DNA of 64,000 nucleotides, from assembly GCA_000827265.1 (NCBI GenBank), contig KN834759.1, positions 601,666 through 665,665 of the forward strand, in the 5' to 3' direction. Source of the DNA: Collybiopsis luxurians FD-317 M1. Lineage: Eukaryota; Basidiomycota; Agaricomycetes; Agaricales; Omphalotaceae. Below, piece after piece: positions 1 through 10,900 of this stretch. The stretch's first letter is position 1; each line of letters starts with the position of its first letter. A program made the translations under genes and the position numbers. A model generated the notes under the pieces. The model did not search any database. It was not told the DNA's origin and was given only the letters and a program-made list of their open reading frames with translations.

Positions 1-1180
1 CATAAGAAAATCTACCCTCAAACATTTCCTTGAACATTGCTTCGTCAAATGTCGGTTTCGTTGAAAAGTCGGAGTCAACAAATTCAGCTCTCTCCATTTC
101 ATCTTCATCCATTTCTACCTGTTTTGATTCAAGTGCGATAATGCCAGAACACAGGGCAAAACGTAGACGCTTGAGCCAAATCTCAAGTAATTGAAAGAAT
201 TTCCGAGTCGGGGGGTTCCAGTGCCCAAATGTCATAAGTTCACGCTTCTGGGTAGCAACATTCTTGTACGAGTCAGTGAACCAAGATCGATAAGGGGCAT
301 CCTGATCCTGGGTCTGTGTGCGGGGAGCATCACGTAGGAAATTGACTCCAGATCATGGCGATACAACAGCGGTCCTTGCCACAAAGGTTGTTGTTGTTCA
401 TAGGCCATGTATGGTTTGGTTCCGATTCAATGCTTACAGGAAGGAGTAGGGTAATCCGGATCATCGAAGATGGTGGCAAGGTCGAAATCATTTAGGACAC
501 CGTGAAGCTGTTCTTTGGGGTCCACACAGCGGAACATGATATTCGCCTGACTGATGTCGCAGTGAAGAACTCGTGGATATTTGAAGATCCATTCGTGGCC
601 TAGAGAAGTCATTCTCATTAGAAAAAGTGATGTTGAGGACAGAAATAATGTAACACACATTGCAAGATGTCAAAGAACACTTGAGCAAAATCCAAAGGGG
701 TTTCCAATTCCATGATATTGTAAAGTTCTTCCTGAACTGTACCCTGCAAAACTCGCTCCTCATAGTAATCACCTAGCTTGGCCTTGAGAAGGCTCTGAGT
801 GTCCATGTCGGGGAAAGGCTCAGTGAATGACCAGTAGAGTCTGGGGAGATGATTAAGGACCCAGTTGTGCTGCAGTTGAATGGCCTTATTTGTACAACGT
901 TTAATAGTGAAGTCCTCTGGAGGGTGAATTTTGCTATAAAGGCTGAGTTTCATGACCAGTTGAAGCCCCTTCCAATCGCAGTCTCCATTCTGTTTTGAAA
1001 ACTGACATGGCTCTGCCTTACAAGCACAGTTGATGCGACAAACTACTGTTCCCCAACCATTGAGTCTTTTGAACTTGGAACGCGACAGGACACAGCCTAT
1101 GAGAACACGGTGCGTCCGAGGCTTTCCACTTGCGTCTTCACCGTAAGAAAAGGTATAAGAGCAGCCCTCTATGATGTTAC
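1..1180 (-). pseudogene. FunK1 fungal kinase copy 1, broken and cut by window edge
   Basis: This is a decayed copy of the fungal-specific FunK1 (Pkinase_fungal) kinases that follow. Reading leftwards it keeps the Cys-rich segment (about 1150-960), the stretch ending in DILQC, a 59-nt intron (600-658, GTGTGT...CTCTAG) and the catalytic loop VLHCDISQANIMF with DFDLA. Shortly after DFDLA the codon that is CGA in the sister copies is TGA (about 425-435), giving a stop. About 25 nt are then missing relative to copy 3 after FYVML, shifting the frame. The last codons lie beyond base 1. No N-terminal exons are present upstream, so it resembles the other truncated copies. The loss of function is inferred from the stop and the frameshift. 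Confidence 0.8.
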
Positions 1181-1848
1181 CAAATGGATGCTTCAGATCA
1201 TGGCTATCAGTCTGTATGCACTTGGTATTGTGTTTCGCTACTAGTAGGACTGCTCATGAGATGGGAAGAAGATAAAGTGTATCACTACAGTAGCCATTTG
1301 CAAGAGTCAAAACATTTTTGCGGTCATGTTACTCTCTGTTTCCCCGTTTACATATTTCACGATTAAAGTTCAGAACGAAAATCTCAGAAGTTGAACTCAA
1401 CGAAATCAGGTTGAAATCATCTACTGAGGTTGTTACTATTGGTAACTCTGTTCTTTGTATTTGACGCACTATATGCTTAAGTAGTACTAGTTTGCAAATG
1501 GTAAGCCTCACCTTGCCTTCGAACCGATAGTCATACGCACTCAAAATAAGGTCTTAGTATGAATCCCGATGGACCAAAATGGATCTAGACAGGGAAACTC
1601 GAATATGTTTTGTCTCTTTTTTATAAGATCGAAGTGTGCTCAAACATGTAAGAGAGTATGAGCTTTGAGTAAGCGAGAAAAGCTTTACAGTAAAACGTAC
1701 GCAGTAGAGCATCGAGGGTGATACAACAATGACATTCAGGTTATAGATATAGATACAGACATTGGGGACAGCAGAACGAAAGTGACGACAGCTAACAGAC
1801 CGACGACAGATGGAAAGGAGCACAAAGAAAAAGAATTGTATCGGTAGT
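1181..1848. other. Spacer between FunK1 copies 1 and 2
   Basis: No gene is supported. At 1256-1335 it carries a diverged version of the 5' leader found before the other truncated FunK1 copies (CATGAGATGGGAAGAAG, then a TTTTGCGGTCATGTTAC-like stretch). The rest is unassigned. Confidence 0.5.
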
Positions 1849-3237
1849 CTATAGACGTTCAGGGTTCTTGATTAGAAGATCTACTTTGTCGAATCTGCGC
1901 ATGATAGTAAATAACACATCATAAGAAAACCTACCCCCAAATGTTTCTTTGAACTCTGCCTCGTCAAAAGGCGCGGTTTCACTTGATAGCAAAGTCTGAT
2001 CAAGGGCGGCTATCCGCTTCTCTGCCACCATCGTTTCAAGCGCCACGATGCCATCGCGTAGGGCAAAACGGATCCGCTCAAGCCAAATGCCCAATAATTT
2101 GAAGAATTCCTGAACTGGGGGTTCCCAATGTCCGCGTGAAAGAACCCTATGCTTGTGTTCAGAAACGGCATCATACGAGTCAGTGAACCAGGTTCGATAC
2201 GGAGCGTTTGCTTTCTCCGCCGGTTTGGAGGGAGTTCGATAGTGACACACCAAGATGAGTATCACATAGAAAATTGACTCCAGGTCGTGGCGATACAAGA
2301 GCGGTCCTTGCCACGAAAATTCCTGTTGTTCGTACGCCATGTAGGGTTTAGTTCCGGTTCGATGCTTAGAGGAAGGGGTAGGGTAATCTGGATCATCGAG
2401 GATGGTAGCAAGGTCGAAATCATTCAAGACACCATGAAGCTGTTCTTTGGGGCCTACGCGGCGGAACATGATATTCGCCTGACTGATGTCGCAGTGAAGA
2501 ACTCGTGGATACTTGAACACCCATTCATGACCTAAAAAATTAATGAATAAGATAAAGTGATGCTGAAACAAGAATAACATACATTGTAAAATGTCGAAGA
2601 ACACCTGAGCAAATTCCCGAATGTCTGTCAACTCCAAGATATTAAACAGCTCTTCTTGGATAATCCCTCGTAGAACTCGCTCCTCGTAATTACCACCCAG
2701 CTTGTCCTCAAGATTGCTCTGAACGCTTGTCTCCGAGAAAGGTTGGGTGAATGACCAGTACACCTTGGGAAGATGATTGAGAACCCAGTCATGTTTCAGC
2801 TCCGCGGCCTTGTCAGTGCAATGTTTGATGATGTGGGCCTCTGGAGGACGGGTTACGCTAAGGAAGCTGAGCTTCATGACCAGTTGAAGTCCCTTCCAGT
2901 CGCATTCACCATTTTGCCCTTTATAACTACATGCCCCCCTTTTGCAAGCACACTCGACGCGACAAACTAGCGTGCCACGACCCAGAATTCCTTTTGAGCA
3001 TGACAGGACGTGACCAATGGTAACCGTTCGTGTCCGAGAGTTTCCGTTTCGAAGTCCTTTCCAACCTTGACTTTCTTTCGAACGTGACAGAACACGCCCT
3101 ATGAGAACACTTCGAGTCTGAGGCTCCCCATTTGCATCGATACCATATGGAACGGTATAAATACAACCGTCCACGATTCCTCTCAAGCGAGGCTCTGGAT
3201 CTTCCTTGTCGTTCGAGATAGGTACACGATCGTGCAT
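1849..3237 (-). CDS. FunK1 fungal kinase copy 2, N-terminally truncated
   Basis: Probable FunK1-family Ser/Thr kinase of 445 aa, with exons 3237-2583 and 2531-1849. The 51-nt intron 2532-2582 (GTATGT...TTTTAG) is a multiple of three and has no stop, so unspliced RNA would also read through. After splicing the protein reads DILQC-HEWVFKYPRVLHCDIS. The catalytic loop has HCD instead of HRD, with Asp kept, and DFDLA replaces DFG as is usual in this family. Compared with copy 4 it lacks the residues encoded by exons 1-3 and the start of exon 4. The first ATG is at 3237; the open frame starts earlier with GTG at 3264. The N-terminus holds an internal duplication of the segment around RTRTVTIGHVLS. 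It may be expressed as a truncated kinase or be on the way to a pseudogene. Confidence 0.75.
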   Translation of the reverse strand: MHDRVPISNDKEDPEPRLRGIVDGCIYTVPYGIDANGEPQTRSVLIGRVLSRSKESQGWKGLRNGNSRTRTVTIGHVLSCSKGILGRGTLVCRVECACKRGACSYKGQNGECDWKGLQLVMKLSFLSVTRPPEAHIIKHCTDKAAELKHDWVLNHLPKVYWSFTQPFSETSVQSNLEDKLGGNYEERVLRGIIQEELFNILELTDIREFAQVFFDILQCMLFLFQHHFILFINFLGHEWVFKYPRVLHCDISQANIMFRRVGPKEQLHGVLNDFDLATILDDPDYPTPSSKHRTGTKPYMAYEQQEFSWQGPLLYRHDLESIFYVILILVCHYRTPSKPAEKANAPYRTWFTDSYDAVSEHKHRVLSRGHWEPPVQEFFKLLGIWLERIRFALRDGIVALETMVAEKRIAALDQTLLSSETAPFDEAEFKETFGGRFSYDVLFTIMRRFDKVDLLIKNPERL

Positions 3238-3264
3238 ATTGTATCTCAGCTGGGAAGAAGGCAC

Positions 3265-4222
3265 TCTAGGCGCTCAAAGATTTCGCGGTCACGTTACCTT
3301 CTTTGCTCGCCATTGGCATGGCACTGGGCAAAGAGTCTGGCATAAGGATAAGGATAATTTTGATCGGTAGGCGATCTTATGGTTCAAAATGGGAATTGTA
3401 TTGCCACTTAATTGCAGCAAAGTTCAAAGCTTACTTTGGTATCCAGAGTGCGACGTTGGGCGTTAGACTTTCCAAAGTTTTTGATCAGCTTTCGGTGGTT
3501 GCTGCAGCTGCGTTATAATCATGATATCGCATCTTTTACAAACTACTCAGACAAAAAATAATAGGTTAACGAGCCAAACTCGATTCACAGTCCCGGACGA
3601 AAATACAGAGCTGGCAAATGTCCGCACACAGTTGTTATTTTTTGTTGGTCTCCCAGTGGGTTTTCGAGCGAAGGTTAAACAACAAAAAATGTACCTGTTC
3701 GTGTATTAAAAACATGTAGATACACGTCGGCTCGATTGGAAACTTCAGATTGGATCTTATATGTTATCCTTTTACAGCACGAGGTCCGCTTTGCATATGT
3801 AGGATACTTACATTTCCAAAGGAAGGCCCCAGTTAGCCAAGAGGAATCTTGATCATTGGAACAGGCAGGACGCAGACAGGAGGATTCAACATGAATTCCG
3901 TCTTTCAAAAGTAGACAGAAGCTCGACATCAATCATCTAACAGCATTCAGCTCGAGCAAGTTTGCAGGCTAAAGGTTTGTCAGCAAGATAAACGCGAACC
4001 TACCTCTCTTACTGGACAGCTGGTCCAACTCGGTCTGATCTAACTGGAACATAGGTGAGCAGCAGAGCAACGAACGAGATATTCGCAGAACAATCATATG
4101 CAGGTTGTACAAGTAAAGCCAAAAACATTGTGGACAGTAAATCGAAAGTGACGAGGAACAGGTAGACAGTTATAGCGCGGGAACAACGGGAAGAAAGAAC
4201 GAGAGAACTATGTCAAGGTGGT
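3265..4222. other. Duplicated spacer of the FunK1 array
   Basis: No gene is supported. From about 3281 (TTTCGCGGTCACGTTACC) to 4222 it is clearly similar to 6008-6919, so it belongs to the repeated unit. The shared parts include the stretch TTTGTCAGCAAGATAAACGC and the block downstream of the kinase stop codon. Confidence 0.7.
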
Positions 4223-5641
4223 CTACATGCGTTCAGGATTCTTTATTATAAGATTTACCTGGTTGAATATGCGCATGATACCAAACATCACATCATAGGA
4301 AAATAGGCTGTTAAACGTCTCTTTGAAATTTGCCTCGTCAGCCGGCGACACATTCGACAAAGGCCGCCCAGTAAGGAGAGCACGCTCCTTTTCCGTTTCC
4401 TTCGATAGAAGCGCCATGATGCCATCGTGCAGGGCCAAACGTATGAGCCTGAGCCAGATCTCAAGTGATTGAAAGAATTCTCCAATGGGGGGGCTCCATT
4501 GCCCAAGCGTCACAAGCTCACGCTTCTGGGTAGCAACATTCTTGTATGATTCGGTGAACCAAGATCGATACGGGGCATCCTGGTCCAGTATCCGTGCGCG
4601 AGGGGACTTATAGTGACACGCTAAGATGAGCATCACGTAGAAAACCGACTCTAGATCATGCCGATACAATAGCGGTCCTTGCCACAAAGGTTGTTGTTGT
4701 TCGAACGCCATGTACAGTTTCGTTCCAGTTCGATGCTTAGAGGAAGGGGTAAGGTAATCCAGATCACCAAGGATGGTGGCGAGGTCAAAGTCATTCAAGA
4801 CACCGTGAAGCTGTTCTTTTGGACCCACCCGGCGGAACATGATATTCGCTTGGCTGATGTCGCGATGAAGAACTCGCGGATACTTGAACACCCATTCGTG
4901 GCCTGAAAGATCGATGAATAAGAGAAAGCAATGCCGAAACAAGAGTAATAACATACATTGCAAGATGTCAAAGAACACCTGAGCAAATTCCCGAATGTCT
5001 GTCAACTCCAAGATATTAAACAACTCTTCCTGGATAGTCCCTCGTAAAATTCGCTCCTCGTAATCATCACCCAGCTTGTCCTTGAGCTTGCTCTGGACGC
5101 TTGTCTCCGAGAAAGGCTGGCTGAATGACCAGTATAGCTTGGGAAGATGATTGAGAACCCAGTCGTGTTTCAGCTCCGCGGCCTTGTCGGTGCAATGTTT
5201 GATAATGTAAGCCTCTGGGGCACAAGTTATGCTAGGGAAGCTGAGCTTCATGACCAGCTGAAGCCCCTTCCAGTCGCATTCACCATTTTGCCCTTTATAC
5301 CTGCATGCCCCCCCACCGCAAGCACACTTGACGCGACAAACTATCGTGCCACGACCCAGAATTCCTTTCGAATGCGACAGAACACGACCAATGGTAACCG
5401 TCCGCGTCCGAGAGTTTCCGTTTGCGTCTGTGCCGTAGGGAAAGGTATAGGAGCAACCGTCCAAGATTTTACTAGACGGAGGCTCTAATTCGTCCTTTTT
5501 ATTCTCAGGACCCTTCACCTCTTTTTTATTCTCCATGAGAATACCCTTCTCCAGTTGGCTGGGGTCCTTCATAAAGTCGGCTGTTAGGCCCTGAATTATA
5601 CCGTTCTCCACCGGCCGAAGGACATGTAAGCGCTCAACCAT
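4223..5641 (-). CDS. FunK1 fungal kinase copy 3, truncated paralogue of copy 4
   Basis: FunK1-family kinase of 454 aa starting at MVERLHVLRPVENG. Exons are 5641-4957 and 4902-4223, with a 54-nt intron (4903-4956) that is in phase and stop-free. It has an intact catalytic loop (VLHRDISQANIMF), DFDLA and the GTKLYMAFEQQ activation-segment end. It is nearly identical over most of its length to copy 4, lying exactly 2,697 bp away. Upstream at 5700-5995 a copy of exon 3 survives, but internal deletions and a stop disrupt it, and exons 1 and 2 are missing. The copy therefore arose by tandem duplication with a breakpoint inside the gene. Whether the shortened protein is made or works is unknown. Confidence 0.75.
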   Translation of the reverse strand: MVERLHVLRPVENGIIQGLTADFMKDPSQLEKGILMENKKEVKGPENKKDELEPPSSKILDGCSYTFPYGTDANGNSRTRTVTIGRVLSHSKGILGRGTIVCRVKCACGGGACRYKGQNGECDWKGLQLVMKLSFPSITCAPEAYIIKHCTDKAAELKHDWVLNHLPKLYWSFSQPFSETSVQSKLKDKLGDDYEERILRGTIQEELFNILELTDIREFAQVFFDILQCMLLLLFRHCFLLFIDLSGHEWVFKYPRVLHRDISQANIMFRRVGPKEQLHGVLNDFDLATILGDLDYLTPSSKHRTGTKLYMAFEQQQPLWQGPLLYRHDLESVFYVMLILACHYKSPRARILDQDAPYRSWFTESYKNVATQKRELVTLGQWSPPIGEFFQSLEIWLRLIRLALHDGIMALLSKETEKERALLTGRPLSNVSPADEANFKETFNSLFSYDVMFGIMRIFNQVNLIIKNPERM

Positions 5642-5996
5642 CCTGACGAAGCGCCACTGGGCCTCAGATTCATAAAGAAAAAGCGTCTAGAAGGTGAGTA
5701 TATTGTTCAATAGCGTGCTCAATGAGGAACACAACGCACTCACCTCACAACGCACTCACCTCAGATTGAACGATGGCACTGGTCGTAGAAAATAAACCTG
5801 ACGATGGCATCATCAAGAACCACGATAATCACGTGACCTCAAAACATGGACACCGTTGCACCAAACGTTGCACAGCGCGTAACCCACTTGACCCTAGATC
5901 CCGACGTAGCTCCGAGCTTTCTGCAAAGGCTGAGGAAGGCACATGCAAATACGACGACTTTTCTGAATCCTTCCTCGACTCGGACAGGCACACAAT
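5642..5996 (-). pseudogene. Decayed exon 3 of FunK1 copy 3
   Basis: The sequence aligns with 8339-8660, which holds intron 3 and exon 3 of the intact copy 4. It has several small deletions, for example CGACCAGTGCC against CGACCACAGTGCC, a duplicated GTGAGTGCGTTGTG donor stretch and an in-frame stop. Similarity ends near 5990, which marks the duplication breakpoint. Confidence 0.7.
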
Positions 5997-6919
5997 CGTG
6001 CATAATATTTCGCGGTCACGTTGTCAGTTCTTTGCTCGCCATTGGCATCAGGATAATTTTGATCGGTAGGCGGACTTATAATTCAAATTGGGATTTATAT
6101 TTTCACATACTTATTTGCAGCGAAGCCCAGAGCTTACTTCAGTATTCAGAGTGCAGCGATGGGTGTTAGACTTTTCGAAGTTTTTGATCAGCCTTCGGTG
6201 GTTGCTGCAGCGTTACAAATGATATCGCATCTTGTACAAACTAGTCAAGCGAAAGAGAATCGGTTACCGAACCAAATTTGATTCAGTCTCGGATGAAAAT
6301 ACAGAGGAATTCCCGCTGGCCAATGTCTGTGCACAGTTGTTCTTTTTGTTGGGCTCCCGGTGGTTCTTCAAATGAAAATCGAACAAAAAGCGTAACTTCT
6401 TGTATTTAAAACATGTAGATGCACATATGACATCAACTTGAGTCCATGAGCAACTTTGGATCTGATCGTACGTGTTTTCCTTTCAGCACGAGGTCCGCTT
6501 TGCATCCGTAGGATACCAAAACAAGGCCCGAGTTAGCCCAGAGGAATCTTGATTATTGGACACAGATACGACAGACAGGAGAATTCAACATGAATTTCGT
6601 CTTTCAAAAGTAGGACAGAAGCTCGACATCGATCATTTAACAGCATTCAGCTCGAGGAAGTTTGCAAGTTAAAGGTTTGTCAGCAAGATAAACGCGAACC
6701 TACCTCTCTTACTGGACAGCTGGTCCAACTCAGTCTGATCTAACTGAAACATAGGTGAGCAGCAGAGCAACGAACGAGATATTCACAGAACAATCATATC
6801 CGGGTTGTACACTTAAAGCCAAAAACGTTGTGGACAGTAAAACGAAAACGAGGAGCAACAGGTAGACAGTTATAGCGCGGGAACGGAAAGAAAGAACAAG
6901 AGAACTATGTCAAAGTGGT
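5997..6919. other. Duplicated spacer of the FunK1 array, second copy
   Basis: This is the counterpart of 3281-4222. It begins with TTTCGCGGTCACG at 6008 and continues to the stop codon of copy 4. No coding region is supported. Confidence 0.65.
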
Positions 6920-9682
6920 CTACATACGTCCAGGATTCTTTATTATAAGATTTACCTGGTTGAATGTGCGCATGATACCAAACATCACATCGTAGGAAAA
7001 TAGGCCATCAAACGTCTCTTTGAAATTTGCCTCATCAGCCGGCGACACATTCGACAAAGGCTGCCCAGTAAGGAGAGCACGCTCCTTCTCCGTCTCCTTC
7101 GATGTGAACGTCGCAATGCCATCGTGCAGGGCCAAACGTATTAGCCTGAGCCAAATGCCCAATAGTCTGAAGAATTCCTGTACTGGGGGTTCCCAATGTC
7201 CGCGTGAAAGGACCCAATGCTTGTGTTCAGAAACAGCATGATACGAGTCGGTAAACCAAGAATGGTACGGAGCTTCTGTTCCCTTGACCCGGTCGTTTGG
7301 GGTACGATAGTGACATGCCAAGATGAGCATCACATAAAACATGGACTCCAAGTCGTGTCTGTACAATAGCGGTCCTTGCCACGAAGGTTGCTGCTGTTCA
7401 TAAGCCATGTATGGTTTGGTTCCGGTTCGATGCTTAGAGGAAGGGGTAGGGTAATCTGGATCATCGAGGAGGGTGGCGAGGTCGAAATCATTCAGGACAC
7501 CGTGAAGCTGTTCTTTTGGTCCCACGCGGCGGAACATGATATTCGCTTGGCTGATGTCGCGATGAAGAACTCGCGGATACTTGAACACCCATTCGTGGCC
7601 TGAAAGATCGATGATTAAGATAAGTCGATGCCGAAACAAGAGTAATAACATACATTGCAAGATGTCAAAGAACACCTGAGCAAATTCCCGAATGTCTGTC
7701 AACTCCAAGATATTAAACAACTCTTCCTGGATAGTCCCTCGTAAAATTCGCTCCTCGTAATCATCACCCAGCTTGTCCTTGAGCTTGCTCTGGACGCTTG
7801 TCTCCGAGAAAGGCTGGCTGAATGACCAGTATAGCTTGGGAAGATGATTGAGAACCCAGTCGTGTTTCAGCTCCGCGGCCTTGTCGGTGCAATGTTTGAT
7901 GATGTGAGCCTCTGGAGCGCGAGTTACGCTAGGGAAGTTGAGCTTCATGACCAGTCGAAGCCCCTTCCAGTCACATTCACCATTTTGCCCTTTATACCTG
8001 CATGCCCCCCCACCGCAAGCACACTTGACGCGACAAACTATCGTTCCACGGCCCAGGATTCCTTTTGAACGCGACAGGACGCGACCAACGGTAACCGTCC
8101 GCGCGCGAGAGTTTCCGTTTGCGTCTGTGCCGTAGGGAAAGGTATAGGAGCAACCGTCCAAGATTTCACTAGACGGGGGCTCTAATTCGTCCTTTTTATC
8201 CTCAGGACCCTTCGCCTCTTTTTTATTCTCCATGAGAATACCCTTCTCCAGTTGGCTGGGGTCCTTCATAAAGTCGGCCGTTAGTCCCTGAATTATACCG
8301 TTCTCCACCGGCCGAAGGACATGTAAGCGCTCAACCATCCTGACGAAGCGCCACTGGGCCTCAGATTCATAAAGAAAAAGCGTCTAGAAGGTGAGTATAT
8401 TGTTCAATAGCGTGCTCAATGAGGAACACAGCGCACTCACCTCAGATTGAACGATGGCACTGTGGTCGTAGAAAATAAACCTGACGATGGCATCATCAAC
8501 GACCACGATGATCGCGTGACTTCGAAATACACCGTTGCACAGCATATCCGACGCGTAACCCGCCACTTGATCCATCACGTCTTGATCCCGACGTATCTCC
8601 GAGCTGTCTGCAGGAGTTGAGGAAGGAACATGCAAATACGACGACGTTCCTGAATCCATCCTCGACTCGGGAGTGTTACCTTTGGTACAACAGAATAAGT
8701 ATCAAATATAATTTCTGCAGGCTGATCTTACCACCGGAAGTATCTCCCTTCGCCCTCTTTGTTGACGGACCATCTCCACCTGTAGTTGACCCTACACCCA
8801 GAAATGAGTACCTCAAAAACTCAGAATAAGGAATGCTCTTACTCTTTCGGACACTCTTCAAGGCAGGCTCCGGTTTCTTTTCTGTTGGAACTATGTAATG
8901 CATTTATATGAGTAAGAAATAGTTTCGGCAGAGGTAAGAGTCAACTTACTTGTGTATTCGGCACCCAGTGTTTTACCTAGACGGGCCTTGACTTCAAAAA
9001 GGTACTTAATCAATCCCCAGAACACCCGTCCACTTCCTGTGACTTCCTTGTTCTTTGTTGAATTTCCCCGATTCTTTTTTGCCGGCATTTTTTCCCCTAG
9101 CAGAACCCGCATATCACGACCGCCGACTAGCTGAGGCTCTAAGCCGCCGATATCGGGGATTCGCTGCTCTGTGGAGCCTCGGACGTAGACTGCATCCTGG
9201 ACATAGAAGGTAGTACCCTCACTCGAGCCCTTATGGATACGGTTCAGTAAATCAGCCAGCGGCTCGTAGAGCCGTCTTTCTCTATTCGTAGATTTGCGAT
9301 CGGATTGTGAGAGTTCCAGATAGGCGTCAAGAGCCTGTTGAACATCCGGTTGAATTTCCTGCATAGGGTTTTCGGGGATGTGTTCAACGTCTACATTGAA
9401 CACAATTGATGCAAAATCTGGAACACTCAAGGTTTTTGTTGTGGCGATATCAATCTTAAGAGCTTTGTTAGCTTCTTCTACCCTGTTCCATGCACCCTGG
9501 GCCAGTTCATCTCGTTGGCTACTTCCATGCTGACTATGTGGCGTGCTGTGCAAGGAACTCTCCGAAGCTGAGACGGCGGTAGCTTCTCTGGATGTACCAG
9601 TGGGAGGCGGAGATTTTGCCGATACCCCCCGAGCTTCGATATAGTTCTGAAGCACAGAGGGTGAGTTATTGTAGCTTGCCAT
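6920..9682 (-). CDS. FunK1 fungal kinase copy 4, full length
   Basis: This is the only complete FunK1 kinase in the array: 846 aa from five exons, 9682-8950, 8890-8732, 8679-8441, 8383-7654 and 7599-6920. The introns are 59, 52, 57 and 54 nt with GT/AG ends, and the joined frame is open and divisible by three. The N-terminal half carries the family's conserved part, including IPDIGGLEPQLVGG, VPTEKKPEPALKSVRKS, VAGYASDMLCNGVFRSHAI and FYDHSAIVQSE. The kinase core follows, with catalytic loop H633-R634-D635 and N640, and D658-F659-D660-L-A in place of DFG. The family is expanded in Agaricomycetes and its substrates are unknown. The start is the first ATG (MASYNNSPSV); the frame itself opens earlier at a TTG. 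Confidence 0.88.
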
Positions 9683-10167
9683 GGGAAGGAGAAACTGTGG
9701 CAAATATAACAGATGAAAAAGAAAAGAGGCGGGGGTGAAAAGATGAAGGAATTTGGGACAGGTGGCTGGTCTTATATGCTACGATGCAAAAGCAGAAAAA
9801 GGCAGTCGTGGTCCGTAGAGAGAGAACAAGGCCTTGGTTCACCTCGGGGATGTAGCCTTACGTTGATCAGAGTGGGGTGGGTAGCTGAAAAAACAAAAAA
9901 AGAACAAAGGCGGAGATGGAAAAACACGCATGTGTGGGCGACATGAACATGTATGCGGTACCTAATTCGGCGCTTAGATGACTGATTCTGGGGTCGTTCT
10001 GTAGTACTCCAGTAGGTACTGAAGCCCACGAGTTAGCATCGGACGTTGAATAAATCTATTGACCTACTTATTGAGAAGAAAAGCTGTTGAGAACAGAATG
10101 AAAGCGACATACAACATAGATGATCAGATCGACAGCTAGGTGCTACACGAAGGGAGGAGAAATCAAG
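9683..10167. other. Spacer upstream of FunK1 copy 4
   Basis: This holds the putative promoter and 5' leader of copy 4. No coding region is supported. Purine-rich runs (GAAAAGAGGCGGGGG near 9720) are the only visible feature. Confidence 0.4.
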
Positions 10168-10900
10168 TCAAGGGGGCTCACCGACGTTCAGAGTTCTTGA
10201 AAACAAGATCCACCTCATTGAACCGCGGATGATATCAAACATCACATCGTAAGAAAATCTACCCTCGTAGGTTTCATTGAGTATGGCTTCGTTAAACGGT
10301 GCACTCGGATTCGATGGAAAAATTTGACCATGCGAACTGTGAGAACACGACGCGTTCGGGGCAGGTTCGAGGCTTCCCACTTGCATCTTCACCTTAAGGA
10401 AAAGTATCAAAGCAACCCTCTACGATGCGCCAAAACGGATGTTTGATATTATCGCTATTCTTTTTCCTCATGCAACCCGTATTCTGTCAAGCTGGACCTG
10501 CCCATGAAATGGGAAGAAGGTGCGCAATAGGTATGAGCTCAGATGGTGAAAGGTTTCGCGGTCACGTTACCCTTTGTTTTAATCGTTGACCGCTCGTCTC
10601 CATCTGTTGTCGACCATAGATGCATACAACATCCAAGATACAGCTATATCCTAACAAGGTCTGCTCTTCGCCCGCGTTTAGCTTTTTAGTTAGAATGGTA
10701 GAACCGGAAGCTCAGGCTGGGATTTCTCTAGAGGCGGGTAAAGGACAGTCGCAATCGTCACCTCGTGATATTCCAAATTCTTTGCAGCCGGCCCTACTTA
10801 GGAAAAATTTTCATTTTGAGATCATTCTTGATACTACGGCGAGTAGTCGAAGCAGTCAGCTCAATACATAAGTAAGCTCTTGAACCTTCTCTAAATTGAG
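10168..10900 (-). pseudogene. FunK1 copy 5, internally deleted relic
   Basis: Read on the minus strand, 10440-10168 joins the start of a FunK1 Cys-rich region (GCFDTF, then GEDASGKPRT) directly to the family's C-terminus (YEGRFSYDVMFDII and a last residue block like FSRTLNV). The whole catalytic core is missing and stops interrupt the frame. Upstream, 10501-10660 retains the leader of the truncated copies (CATGAAATGGGAAGAAG, TTTCGCGGTCACGTTACC) and a diverged piece of exon 2. It is a non-functional remnant that marks the right end of the array. Confidence 0.75.
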
